Below are positions 10,461 through 20,693 of a DNA stretch of 64,000 nucleotides, in pieces. Position 1 is the first letter of the stretch, and the number at the start of each line of letters is the position of its first letter. Source of the stretch: Didymella arachidicola (taxonomy: Eukaryota; Ascomycota; Dothideomycetes; Pleosporales; Didymellaceae); assembly GCA_016630955.3 (NCBI GenBank), contig CM049988.1, positions 868,001 through 932,000 on the forward strand, given 5' to 3'. The notes beneath the pieces are model-generated. The model saw only the letters and a list, made by a program, of their open reading frames with translations. It ran no database searches and was not told where the DNA came from. A program made the translations under genes and the position numbers.

Positions 10461-12221
10461 TTAGGCAGTCGGGCCCTTCTGCGGCTTGAATGGGTTTTTC
10501 AATTTGATCCGATGAGCGCCGACACCTTTGATCGGAACAAAGTCCTCAACTGTCAAGACTGGTGGCAAGATAATGGTCACATCGACCATGTAATATCTGA
10601 TGCCTGCGTGGCGCCGTGCCTCGATGTCTATACGGAAGCTGTCCTGTTTGAATTCGAACAATGTTCCGGGAGGTTGCAAAAGAAGCGGCTCCTCCTTGCT
10701 TTGGAGCATTCGCATTCCCAGAAAGCTTGTGGGTCCCGGCTCTATATAAGACGAGCGCTTGAACATCAGACGAAGGCTGATTGATTGCTCCTCTGTGTAG
10801 ACTTTGACACCAGGACCAACGCCCGGGTCTGATCCGAGCATAAGGACCGCAACACTGCCATCTGGCCGCCGGAACGCGAGAAGCCCAGCCAATTGAGCTT
10901 TCGCTCTGGGGATCTCGAAAGTTGTAATGGGTACCCCTGGCTGAACAGAGGTCGGGCATGGGTCAATGGTACCACATAGTGGGTTCTTCTCAGTATGGAA
11001 AATCTCGTAGCATGCATCGTCGAGCGCTATCGAATCGTTTGCGTCTGATTCCTGGCGCCAGACTTCAACCTTACGCAGTTGGAAAGCGTGATGGAGGTAA
11101 ATGTCATCGAAGCCCGGTATAAGAGGCTTTTGACGCACGTATACGGTCTTCAGTGGCCCATGCTGCGGTATCTTGCAAAGCGTATCTGACTTGATTCTCG
11201 CATACTGCTGGCCGCGCTCATCAAGGAGTTTCAGGTAAATAGCTAGGGTGCTCGTGTATGCAGGCGGGACCGGGCATTGGAGCGCCCCGACCCAGATATC
11301 GTCTTTGAGGCGCTGCATGCCGAGTGTAATGCGCAACCCTCTACCAGTAATTGCGTATGGAACCCGAGCGCCGTCCCCATACTCCGAGGCGTACCGACTG
11401 TCAGGTATGTATCGGCTTGAGTTGCGAAAGTCTTTTGGAGAGGTTGCAAGTAGCCCTTGCAGTGTCGGCTGATCTTCCCGCTCATTCGTCCAGGCGAACA
11501 AGCTTTCATCGTCGGAGTCTTTCATGATCTCCTCTTGCAATCTTCTGAAGGCTTTCTCACTGCCTTCGCCATACAAGGTGGCCATGTTCACATCGAAAAG
11601 TCCCGCGAGACAATACGCGATGTCCTCCTTCCGTGTTGTCTTTCGATCGGAGGCCCAGGACATGCGCTTAGCGATACTCACATAACTAAGCTCTACGAGC
11701 CCAGTCAAGATGCCTTCGTCGACCTTGGTGATTCGCGAGAGTCTTTGAGCCATGGTCGATCGCTTCCCGATGAACTGCCACTGCTTGTCATAGAAGATGA
11801 CTTCATTCGGAGCTATGAGCTCTTGTAGAGTCCATCCTCGCTCAAACCACTCGCTATTGTCGAAGTCAGCTCCTGCCTCCCCATCTTTTCTAAGGGCTAC
11901 GTCAGGCATGAAAGCATAGCAGATGCTTGCTTTCTTGTACCAGGCGAACATGGAGTTGATGGATTCAGATAGCTCGGCGCTACTCTCTTTATCGATGCAG
12001 AAAGTGTCGATCCAGATGTAGTCAACTTCGTCCCGTGCAGCTTGTGCACAAGTCAACAACATCTTCTCGTAGCCCCCGGGATGTAAGCGTGCTCTCTCCT
12101 CTTGAAGGTCCCTGATCGTCATTTCTGTGTCGCACCATCTGTGCGACAGTATCGCATACGCTGGATACGGTTCATCCTGGAAAAGCTCGAGCTGTAGTGT
12201 CTTCCTGTTGAAGAGGCGCAT
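10461..12221 (-). CDS. HET-domain protein (heterokaryon-incompatibility type)
   Basis: This is a single exon of 586 aa. The N-terminal third is a HET domain in the NACHT-less 'HET plus C-terminal extension' layout common in Pezizomycotina. The signatures are 'YAILSHRWCDTEMTIRDLQ' at about residues 22-40, 'YIWIDTFCIDKESSAELSE' at about 68-86, 'AWYKKASICYAFMPDV' at about 93-108 and 'WFERGWTLQELIAPNEVIFY' at about 125-144. The C-terminal part has no recognised domain, though it contains beta-rich segments. HET domains are TIR-like effectors that trigger cell death on non-self recognition after hyphal fusion; many genomic copies have no tested role. No partner gene such as an NLR is adjacent. The initiator is the first ATG of the open frame. 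Confidence 0.93.
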   Translation of the reverse strand: MRLFNRKTLQLELFQDEPYPAYAILSHRWCDTEMTIRDLQEERARLHPGGYEKMLLTCAQAARDEVDYIWIDTFCIDKESSAELSESINSMFAWYKKASICYAFMPDVALRKDGEAGADFDNSEWFERGWTLQELIAPNEVIFYDKQWQFIGKRSTMAQRLSRITKVDEGILTGLVELSYVSIAKRMSWASDRKTTRKEDIAYCLAGLFDVNMATLYGEGSEKAFRRLQEEIMKDSDDESLFAWTNEREDQPTLQGLLATSPKDFRNSSRYIPDSRYASEYGDGARVPYAITGRGLRITLGMQRLKDDIWVGALQCPVPPAYTSTLAIYLKLLDERGQQYARIKSDTLCKIPQHGPLKTVYVRQKPLIPGFDDIYLHHAFQLRKVEVWRQESDANDSIALDDACYEIFHTEKNPLCGTIDPCPTSVQPGVPITTFEIPRAKAQLAGLLAFRRPDGSVAVLMLGSDPGVGPGVKVYTEEQSISLRLMFKRSSYIEPGPTSFLGMRMLQSKEEPLLLQPPGTLFEFKQDSFRIDIEARRHAGIRYYMVDVTIILPPVLTVEDFVPIKGVGAHRIKLKNPFKPQKGPTA

Positions 12222-12840
12222 TTTGAGAGGTCGAAGATACTGTCGTACCGATGAGAGGGACCCATATTGTCTTTCACGTTCAAATCCTCAGGGACTAGAG
12301 ATGTCGGCGACGTTGATGGAAGAAGTGCTGCAGCCTGACCTCGCTTCTTGTGGGGGCGGTGCTGCAGCGGGCCATTAATAGGCGGAACCCATGTTCACGC
12401 CAACAATGAGCCGTCTTCAATTTCAGAGGGTAAGACTCCACCCCTGCCTGAGTTGGAATGGAACGCCTTACATTGCGGACAATTCCGTATGATTGGATCT
12501 GAACTTCTTATCGATCGCCGATAAACAATTTCCTGCGGGTAAAGAGTCTACTAAAGACTCTTCATGTGCGATGCCGCCCCCTGACACTTGGCGTACTCAG
12601 ACCCCGGTTCATGCAGGTGAGACCAAGCAGCCCCGAGCAGTGGCGAAGCAAGGCTGAGCTAAACAGGCTCTCGATATTCCAGTGGGACAGCTTCAACGTC
12701 CAATCACTCCGTCCGAGAGTACGTGACATCTTTCTAAGCCTGCCGTATATCTTAAAGATTTCTTTGCGTCTCAGAGATCCGTCACTGAACCCCTTTCGAT
12801 TCACCTGCGTCCCTCATTATAATAATCTGTGTTCAGTGAT
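12222..12840. promoter_or_regulatory. Divergent upstream region, HET gene / LITAF gene
   Basis: These 619 bp lie between two divergent genes. Short frames here are not supported. No specific motif is claimed. Confidence 0.5.
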
Positions 12841-13610
12841 ATGGCAGTCATGCAACCAGAAATATCTGCGCCAGATACTACAAATAATGCGGATGCAATC
12901 AAGCGGACGGGCACCGGTGTGACGACGTTCAGAGAGAATGAAGTTGAAGGAATCACGCCCATTGCGACGCAAATCGACTCGCAAGCTAGACCCAAGTCTC
13001 TAGACGAGCCCTTCAAGATAGAGTAAAGCATACTGCAGTTCATCTGAAATACGACTGACTGGTACCTGTAGTGACATAGCTCCAGAAGCCAGCGCTAAGC
13101 CGGCACAATACACCTCTGAGAAACCTGTCATGGTCACGCGGCTCGATCGACTCGGCGAAGAGCCTGCTCTGATTGACTGTCCGTACTGCAAAGAGTGCAG
13201 ACAGACGCGCATTGAACAGAAAGACTCCAGTCAGACAAGGTATGCATCGGCCAACCACCCGTTGACATAGTTCGCCGTATCTGACACCATATTGTAGCCT
13301 CGCTGCTGCTGCCTGTTGTCTCTTCTGTGGTGTTATCACCGTATGTATCCCTTCCCTGTGCCATTGGTGTGCGGATGTCGATCATTACTGCAGCGGTTGC
13401 GGCAATCAGGTCGCACACAAGCCCCACGAAGGCAAGGTTGAAGTAAAGCTCCCGGAGGATAAGACAAAAGAGATCAGTATGTATGCCAAGCCAGGTCAAG
13501 AGGTCAGCAAGTACGCAAAGCCGGGCCAGCAAACTATGTCGTACGCTCCGCACAGCGCACAATGGAAGCAAAACGAGGCTGCAAAAACTACCAAGAAGCA
13601 GGCACTATGA
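12841..13610 (+). CDS. LITAF-domain (zinc-ribbon, membrane-associated) protein
   Basis: Exons 12841-13022, 13072-13239 and 13298-13610 give 220 aa. The LITAF domain holds a split zinc ribbon: Cys97-Pro-Tyr-Cys100 on one side, and 'HYCSGCG' at about 146-152 on the other. Between them is the Cys-rich hydrophobic segment about 118-141 that inserts into one membrane leaflet. LITAF-like proteins act on endosomal or vacuolar membranes. The N-terminal 80 residues are polar and disordered; the C-terminal tail has YAKPGQ-like repeats at about 178-200. Introns have GTAAAG and GTATGC donors, each with a CTGAC-type branch. An open frame continues 4 codons upstream of the chosen ATG only through GTG. All three exons are needed to assemble the ribbon. 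Confidence 0.85.
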
Positions 13611-13972
13611 GCTGTGCAGTACGACTCTACGCCTAGCTTCAGCCAGATTGTTTCCAAGTGCACATTCAAATTGACTTGACTTCAATACCACGACGTGGCT
13701 CGGAGGACATTCTATACTTGAAGCATTCAGGTCGACTTTTAGATGGCTGGGGAGATCCCGCCACCAATCGCGCAATCTTGATCCCTCCGCAGCGCGGGCT
13801 GGTAAGCCCTAAAAGAAGTCAAGTCGAAGGAATTTCTGTGAAGATCGTTCAAAATCAGTTTTAGTACTTCTGCAGGTGCACACATTTGTACCTAGGTACG
13901 AAACATCACAAACACCACATACAAAACTTTCAGTTGCACCAATGAGTATTCAATCGTGCTGGTCTTCAGGAG
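13611..13972. other. Convergent intergenic region
   Basis: These 362 bp lie between the stop of the LITAF gene and the stop of the amidohydrolase. They carry no supported gene. Confidence 0.5.
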
Positions 13973-14998
13973 TCAACCTCTGATGTCCCAAAGCTCTCTC
14001 GCATTATGTGTAAAGACCTGCTCTGTCAGGCCCGCGTTCTGGGTCCATTGCAAACATCGCTCGACAAATGGTCGCACATCGAGCCCATCGAACCGTGTGT
14101 GTGGCCAATCCGATGCGAATACGATCCTGTCGCCTGCATTTTTCAGCAATTCTTCTGCTATTGCCTCGATACCACGCATCTCAGCACCGTTGTCAAACCG
14201 GTATGCTGCAGAAAACTTGACCCAAGTGTTCCCACGTGCCAACAGATCCACAAGAGACTGAATCCCATCCAAGTCGTATGGATCGAGGGCATGCCCGCGT
14301 TCAACGGCTGTTAGCTTTGGCGCTCCGAAATGCGCAATGCACAGCCTGACATGTAGATCGCCCGCAATACGGGCCAAGATCGGTATATGCTCCATTCCGA
14401 TAAACAGCTCCAGCACCCAATTTAGAGGTCGGACGACTTTCTCGTAGCTCTTCAACATTCCGCGTAAAGAAGCTTCGGTGAATTGGATATTGGTCGACTT
14501 CAGGTTCACGCGCACACCTCGTACTCCAAGCTTATGCCACGCTTCGAGCTTCTCAGTCTCCATCGTTTCAGGGTCGATACCTACGACACCACGGCCATGT
14601 TGTGGTCCAATAGCCTTGAGAGCATCCAGGAGACATGAGTTGTCATTACTGTATATGGAGGGCTGAACTAAAACGATGTTCGAGATACCAAGTGTCTTCT
14701 CAAAAGCCATCGCATGCTGAAGATCATGTAGGCCGGGTTTGTACGCTGCGTTTGTAGCAAGTGGATATTCTGGAGACGTTACATGCATGTGAGAATCCCA
14801 TGCACCGGACGCCGTTAACCTCAGGATACTCTGTTCACGAGCCTGGCTTGCTACTTCATCTTTGTCATGGCTGTGAAACCTCGAGGAATGGAGGAGAGGG
14901 CGAAGGTAGGATTGGGCTTGCCTGATCAAAGTCGTAAACATGCGTCCGAAGACAATGCCAAGAGAGGCGCTTATGTTCGCTGAACGTGTCGACTTCAT
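13973..14998 (-). CDS. Amidohydrolase-2 family metal-dependent hydrolase, possible mitochondrial leader
   Basis: From the ATG at 14998 the frame gives 341 aa; a second candidate ATG at 14941 gives 322 aa. The longer open frame (to 15220) begins at a GTG and is not used here. The catalytic TIM-barrel starts at 'GAWDSHMHV', the first-strand HxH metal ligand pair, and ends with 'RIVFASDWPHTRFDG', the last-strand Asp. The 'GVRGVRVNL' and 'LCIAHFGAPKL' segments fit the amidohydrolase-2 group that includes 2-pyrone-4,6-dicarboxylate lactonases and related decarboxylases. The stretch after the second ATG ('MFTTLIRQAQSYLRPLLHSS') is Arg-rich, Ser-rich and free of acidic residues, as in mitochondrial presequences. 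Substrate is unknown. The neighbouring decayed sugar transporter gives no pathway clue. Confidence 0.82.
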   Translation of the reverse strand: MKSTRSANISASLGIVFGRMFTTLIRQAQSYLRPLLHSSRFHSHDKDEVASQAREQSILRLTASGAWDSHMHVTSPEYPLATNAAYKPGLHDLQHAMAFEKTLGISNIVLVQPSIYSNDNSCLLDALKAIGPQHGRGVVGIDPETMETEKLEAWHKLGVRGVRVNLKSTNIQFTEASLRGMLKSYEKVVRPLNWVLELFIGMEHIPILARIAGDLHVRLCIAHFGAPKLTAVERGHALDPYDLDGIQSLVDLLARGNTWVKFSAAYRFDNGAEMRGIEAIAEELLKNAGDRIVFASDWPHTRFDGLDVRPFVERCLQWTQNAGLTEQVFTHNARELWDIRG

Positions 14999-15235
14999 GT
15001 CGGGCAGGAAGATGATTGATGAAGGTACACGTACCGACGAGGCGCGCAAAGAGAGGGAGTGCTCCTTGGGATATAGCTCGAGTCGTATCGGCGCAAAAAG
15101 GCGTGCAATGAACGTATATCCATAGTAATTTACAATCTCAGCGCCAAGCTCATGCGGCAATTGCAACCCGACAAGTGTCAAACCGGAGAGTTGACGGATG
15201 GTGACCGAGAAGTGGAGCACAGTATGTATTTAATG

Positions 15236-15249
15236 CCGCTATATAGCGG
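15236..15249. promoter_or_regulatory. Perfect palindrome CCGCTATATAGCGG upstream of the amidohydrolase
   Basis: A 14-nt perfect palindrome lies about 240 bp upstream of the longer amidohydrolase start. It combines a TATATA core with outward-facing CCG and CGG triplets spaced by 8 nt, the arrangement recognised by some zinc-cluster dimers. Function is inferred only. Confidence 0.35.
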
Positions 15250-15499
15250 TTGCTTACTTCCCCCAGCTAGCGCAGTCTCTCTTGCCTCGGAAGTTGACCA
15301 GGCTGTGGTGCACTAGCCTCAACCAGCACTACCGGTAGCCTCAACCACCAATCACTCCAGCATACACATGCCCCGGATTTTCCCCATACTCCTTGGATAG
15401 ACGTTCCTAATGGTGTTGAGACAGCGGCCGCCTCATTTTTCCAGTGCTCGTCGTCAACAGTCCGACTCCCTCGTGCAAACCGATCAGCAGGGCACCACC

Positions 15500-16110
15500 C
15501 TTCTATGTACTTGCGGTCGCCATCCTGGCCTTTGGTCCTATCCCAAAAAGTGCGCCAGGGACTCTCTGTCTTTGATCCTTGCTTGTCAAGTCACTCGCTT
15601 TGAATCATGATGAGGGTGGCCGCAGCGCCAGCGTAACACTACCAACCTTCAAAGAAGAACATGGTTTTCAAAATTCCCACACGGTTGACAACACGGCCGG
15701 TCTTGTCAATCGTACTGCCAATATCATCTCTTTCGGTGTGCTTGGTGCTGCGTACACATTGAACGACAAGATCGGTAGCCTCTGGTCGTTCAAACTCAGT
15801 ACAATGGTACGCAAGCGGCAGACTGGTACTCATCTGGAGCTTCAGCTTTCTGCTCTTTGCAAGAATCTAATCTGGTCTGGGCTTGGCTCGGGCGGTCTTA
15901 CTGTCGTCTCACCACTCTTTCTGTCAGACATTACGCCCACCAAATCTAGAGGCATAATCGTGAGCATACCAAAAGTATATATAGTATTGTTGTTGTGTGT
16001 CCTGACCCGTGGTTTCTCTCTCATCTATGGAGTCATCAAGTACATGGCCCATGGTAGATCACAGGGGCAGGTCGGTCGAGCACCGCGAGAGCAATGGTGC
16101 TACTTCTGAT
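15500..16110 (+). pseudogene. Decayed MFS sugar-transporter relic
   Basis: Scattered, still readable pieces of a fungal sugar or quinate-type MFS transporter lie here in the correct order but in shifting frames. They include a first-helix piece at about 15510 ('VLAVAILAFG'), then 'DEGGRSASVTLPTFKEEHGF', 'SHTVDNTAGLV', 'AAYTLNDKIGSLWSFKLSTM', 'SGLGSGGLTVVSPLFLSDI' and 'TPTKSRGIIVSI', ending near 'YGVIKY'. These match the intracellular R-K-G motif loop and helices 1-5 of the family. The normal first-helix 'GYDEG' junction is broken by a frameshift, parts of helices 3-4 are missing, and the second half of the protein is absent. It is therefore a truncated, degenerate copy; the remaining plus-strand frame should not be called a gene. 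Confidence 0.8.
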
Positions 16111-16187
16111 ATTATATCATCTGGGGTATACTCATGAATCCATAGGGTATTTTCTGTCGCTGCCTGTTGCTGTCGCCATTTCCTTTA

Positions 16188-16781
16188 TCAAATTTGTTTG
16201 CCAGTATCCCCAGCCTCATCGTCTTTCGTTTTCGCTCCCTCACTCCTCCCGAATGCCTGCCTTTCCCTCTCAACTCCTTCAGCCGGCAATCTTTCCAGGC
16301 GAGCCGTCATACTCCTGTTCCGTATGTACTGATACTGATATATCGCTACTGGGCGTATCCTCGCCGGCGGTGGCAGATTAAACGGGCGCACAAGATGCTC
16401 GTTCTGATCGTAAGTACGCTTGTATTTCAGCCAAGACACTATGGCTGAGGTACGCTGGTTTTGTTCCATCCGTTCCTCGCCGGGAGTCGATGAGGATGGT
16501 AGACTAGGAGTCTCTACCGGTACTGGTGTTTGCTGCGTAGCGCTGCTGATGGAGACATTTGATGGTCGTGCCGGATTAGTAGGCGTGGTGTTGTCGCCCT
16601 GGGGGCTTGTGGGTGAGGACGTCTGGGCCGTGGAGCTGTGTCCATTGGAACGACCCTTCTTCATCTTGACGAAGCGACCGTTTGCTTTTTTCAACTTCTT
16701 TGTTGGTAACGTGCTTCGGCTAATGTTATCTTGTTGATGGAAGTCGCCAGAAGGCAGGGAATCCCGGCGCTTGAGTGTCAT
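16188..16781 (-). CDS. Doubtful orphan, Ser/Pro/Thr-rich
   Basis: A frame of 197 aa runs from the ATG at 16781; the open frame continues further upstream only to a GTG. It is low-complexity: a basic patch 'KKLKKANGRFVKMKKG' near residue 30, a Ser/Thr/Pro linker, then a charged C-terminus. I see no domain. Part of it may overlap the decayed end of the sugar-transporter relic, so it could be a chance frame. A possible small intron around 16380-16420 would alter the C-terminus. Confidence 0.3.
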   Translation of the reverse strand: MTLKRRDSLPSGDFHQQDNISRSTLPTKKLKKANGRFVKMKKGRSNGHSSTAQTSSPTSPQGDNTTPTNPARPSNVSISSATQQTPVPVETPSLPSSSTPGEERMEQNQRTSAIVSWLKYKRTYDQNEHLVRPFNLPPPARIRPVAIYQYQYIRNRSMTARLERLPAEGVERERQAFGRSEGAKTKDDEAGDTGKQI

Positions 16782-17062
16782 GACTGATGAGCAGTTGCTT
16801 GGTTGAGCAGCCGCTTGGTTGAGCGGCTTAGTATGCCGATGGAGTGATGAGATCCTCGATAGCTCGGGTAGGAAACTGAAATAATCAGGGACGTGACTAT
16901 TTATGGAAGGCCAGTAGTGCACTTCCCGTGTGTATCACATTGTCTGAGTGAAAGTTTGCGAGCAACACATGTAGTGGCTTGAAAGTCAAGAGAAAAGTAA
17001 CGAGAGCGCTGGCGTAGCATCTCCGCTGATCTGCAGTCGTGGTCTTACAACATAAAGAAGCA

Positions 17063-18874
17063 CTACTTCGCATCCATGTTACCCTTCGCCCACTCTCTTA
17101 GAACATTCTTCTTGATCTTGCCTGTGCTCGTCTTTGGCAACTCCTGGACAACCACTACCTCCCTTGGCACCATGAATCTGCTGATGTTACTCTGCTCCTT
17201 AGCCCACTGTATCACCTCGTTGCCCAGGGTCTCGCTATTTGTTCCAGCTTTGGTTGTGACAAAGGCCTTAGGCCGCTCACCCCAGTGCGAATCTGCGACG
17301 GCGCAGACGCCGACTTCGAGGACGGAGGGATGCGTGGCGAGCATGCCTTCGAGGGCTACAGAGGAGATGTTTTCGCCGCCTGCAAAACGTCAGAGAAGTC
17401 ACAACACATCTTGATAAGGGAAGGTACCTGAGATGATGATATCCTTTGCGCGGTCAAGGATTTGAATCGCGCCATCGGGATGCCAAACCGCCAAATCACC
17501 CGTGTGGTTCACACCACCCGCCCATAGCTTTCTTGTTGCTTCAGCATCCTTGTAATACCCCTTCGCGCAGATGTTGCCTTCGAATACGATTTCACCGATC
17601 TCCTGGCCATTCTTCTCAACATTGATGAGTACGCCTTCTTCTTGCTCCGTCCTGATAACACGGCAGGGCAAACCAGTGACGAAACCATGACCTTGCCGCG
17701 CCATCTTCGCGTATTTCTCCTTCTCCGGTAACTCCTCCCATTCGGGCATGTGGTAGCCCTTGGTAATGGGGCCGTAGGTTTCGGTGAGACCGTAGACATG
17801 GACTGGGTGCAAATTCAGGTTCGTCATCTGTTCAAAGAGCCATGCTGATGGCGGGCTTGCGGCGACGGTGACGCGGACTTCTTGGGGCAGTTTCTCGGCT
17901 TCTTTTGCTGCACAGAGGAGTGTGTTAACGGTGGGCGCGGCATTGAAGTGCGTAACGCTTTCCTCCTTTAGCAGGCGCCAGATCTCGGGGTAGTCGATCT
18001 TGCGGAGACAGTAGTGGGTGCCGCGCACTGCGGTTACGCTCCATGGGAATGTCCAGCCTGTCGCGTGGAACATTGGGAGGGTCCACAGGTATTTGGCACG
18101 GCCTTTGTGGTAATTGAGGCCCGACTCGATGACGTTGCCCAATGCTGCGAGGTAGACACCTCGGTGTGTGTACTCAACACCCTTGGGTCGTGCAGTTGTA
18201 CCAGATGTATACGCCAGAGCAAAGACTTCCTCTTCATCTGGTGCTTGCGCTTGCAACTCTGCCCAACCTTTGCTTCCGTTCTCAATATCATACTTCAGTC
18301 CTTCCAAGACAGCTTCATCGAAAGGTCCTGAGAGCTCGCCTTCGGTTGCATCCGTATCTGTATCGACTAAAATTGGTACATTCGGTCTCTCTTTCCTGTA
18401 ATCATCAAGAGTCTTGACAAACTCGAAGTCGGCAATTATCATATCAACATCTGCATGCTGAAAGATATAGCTAATATCACCTGGCTTTAGACGGTAGTTG
18501 ATCGCGACATTGACCGACCCGGCAGCCGCGATACCAAAGATGGCTTCGAGAAACGCTGGCGTGTTGGTCGCTAGAATACCCACTCTTTTGTACCCATGCT
18601 TTCGCAGATAGTATGCCAGTCCTCTTGCTCGGTCGGCGGTTTCCTCGTACGATCGTCTCAAGATTTTGCCATTCGCAGTTTTGTGGTAGATGGCTGTAGC
18701 ATGGGGTTCAATTTGAGCGGCACGCCAGAGAAAGAAGGTAGGACTCAAGGTGTGGAAGTTATGTCGATGGTGATACTCGTGGCTATCTCCTGGATGGATT
18801 GGAGGCGGTCCTGGCACAGGACTGGCCGAAATGAATTGTGAAGCAAGTTGCTTAAGACGATCTGTTGGACCCAT
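17063..18874 (-). CDS. AMP-binding acyl-CoA ligase (ANL superfamily)
   Basis: Exons 18874-17428 and 17379-17063 give 587 aa. It activates a carboxylic acid with ATP to an acyl-adenylate and then to the CoA thioester. All core motifs are present: the phosphate loop 'AYTSGTTARPKGVEYTHRG', the substrate-site 'YGLTETYGP', the 'HTGDLAVWHPDG' Asp, and the C-terminal 'PKTSTGKIKKN' with the catalytic lysine. The single intron (17380-17427, 48 nt) splits 'ISG' from 'GENISS' exactly in the hinge region and keeps phase. The overall layout resembles medium-chain or aromatic acid ligases. The C-terminus ends in DAK, so no peroxisomal SKL-type signal is seen, and no N-terminal leader is obvious. Substrate is not predictable from sequence alone. 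Confidence 0.92.
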
Positions 18875-19698
18875 GATGATGACACTGGCGCGTTATTTAC
18901 CAAGATGAACAAAAGTCAGCGGATACGTAAGACGCGAGAATAGATTCACGGGCGGCGGGAAACAGCGGCGCGGGCTTCAACGTTGTCGGTTACCAAAGCT
19001 CTGGCTATCGTTGCCCAGGTGCGGAGTACCGTGTCGGGGAGAATGGCGCCGGTGGAGGGGGACCAGGTGTCCAGACAACATGCGAGAACGACGACAAGTA
19101 AGTTCATACAAGCCTGCGTGACTGACGAATGCATGCAGCACAAAAGCTATCCCAACGAGTTCATTTGGCTGAGAGTTCTGGTGAGCTCCGAAGAATCCGG
19201 GGTAAGATATGGTTGGGCTGTGTACAGCCGAGGTAGATTCTCGCCCATTGGCTTTCTTGTTGGCAGTCAGCCGCACCGCCCATTTCTCCGGCCCGTGGAA
19301 TTAATGGTCGCAACACTTAAAGGATGATATATGCGTCGTGCAAGTTGTGGTCTTCAGCAAGAACGATGTTATGCCAGCATGCAAGTGACGCAACAGGACG
19401 AACAGATGAACATGAAATTGTGGATATATTTTGCAGCAGAACTCCATCGTATGCTTTGATAAGCCCTGGGTTTTTCAATTCGTATTTCTTCTAACCGTGA
19501 AGAGGGGTACCTGAGACCAGCGCTGCCGACATTGAAGAGACCCATAAGCACGTGAGCATCCTGGTATCGGTATGCTCTTTTATCCTGGACACCTTTTCGA
19601 TCGATCGAAGCAAAAGGGATGAAAAGATCCCATGAGCCCAATGCATTCCGCGCCGAACGTCATTATCGACACCGGAACGTGCCGTCAACTGTCGACAT
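18875..19698. other. Intergenic region between two minus-strand genes
   Basis: These 824 bp hold the promoter of the acyl-CoA ligase and the 3' end of the uL13 gene. Short frames on both strands have no recognisable content. Confidence 0.5.
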
Positions 19699-20693
19699 CT
19701 AGTAGCCGAGAGCGGTGAGCTGCTCCTTGGTCTTGCCGTCAACGTTGGCGGTCTTCTGAGCCTCGGCCAACTGCCTGCGGGCGGCCTTCTTGCGCTCGTA
19801 GTAGGCGGCACCCTTGACTTTCCTGCGCTCTTCGAGACTGTATTCGCTGTTAGCATACATTCCGTGCGCACCGGATTCGAGTGTACGTACCGAGAGACGA
19901 CATCCTGGTACTTCCAGCCGAACTCGTGGCCGAGACGACCGACGGTGCAGTACTTGCGGCCGGGCTTCAACCTCAGGACACGGAGGGCCTGGGGAACGAC
20001 GACGCGCTTCTTCTTGTCGTAGGGAGGGGGGATACCCTCGAAGGTCTTGAGGCGCTCCATGGCGGCGTTACCGCGGGCAGTCTTGTGAGGAATCATGCCA
20101 CGGACGGTGCGCCAGAACATCTTGGAGGGAGCGCGGAAGTGGAAGGGACCACCACGGGTAGGGTTGAACCTAGTCTGCTTACGCATGAAAGCGCTGTACT
20201 TTACTGAACTGATGTCAGTCTCTGCTTTAATTTGCAGGAAGTTCCTCTTGACGCTCAATGAAGAGCAGAGGCACATGGCGTCGGGGACGACCAGTGTATG
20301 TATGAGCGACGCAACGAATGCATGCTATGTATGTGTGTTCCCATCACACTCCACCGTGTGCTCTGCTCTTCGTCGAAACGCTTCGATGGATCGGGGGAGA
20401 CGTACGCTTCGCGCGGAAGAACTCGCCGGAGATGTTCAGGGCCTCGCATCGCACAACGACGATTTTCTGGCCGTTAAGCAGCTGCTTGGCGACCGTGGAG
20501 GCCAGGCGACCGAGAAGGTGGCCCTTGCCGTCGATAACCTGCGTAGGCTGTTAGCTGGTGTTGCATTGGCGATGTGTGGGCTCGCTGAGGATCGCGAAGA
20601 GACAGTGCGGCGGCGGCAGCGAGTTCCATGTTGTGGGAAATGGTACTCGTGTGGCAGGGGCGTACGTACGATGACCGGTTCGAATGTCGACAT
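19699..20693 (-). CDS. RPL16: 60S ribosomal protein uL13 (L13a / L16)
   Basis: Exons 20693-20670, 20538-20406, 20203-19891 and 19837-19699 give 202 aa, matching the family length. The first exon codes only eight residues, 'MSTFEPVI', before 'VIDGKGHLLGRLAS'. Further conserved blocks are 'RKQTRFNPTRGGPFHFRAPS', 'RGMIPHKTARG', 'PPPYDKKKRVVVPQALR', 'GRLGHEFGWKYQDVV' and 'LEERRKVKGAAYYERKKAA'. It is a component of the large ribosomal subunit. Introns of 131, 202 and 53 nt are longer than the genome's usual 50, as often in ribosomal protein genes, with GTACGT donors throughout. The exon-1 start lies in a short context 'GCAGCCATG'. No convincing snoRNA was found in the long introns. Confidence 0.97.
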
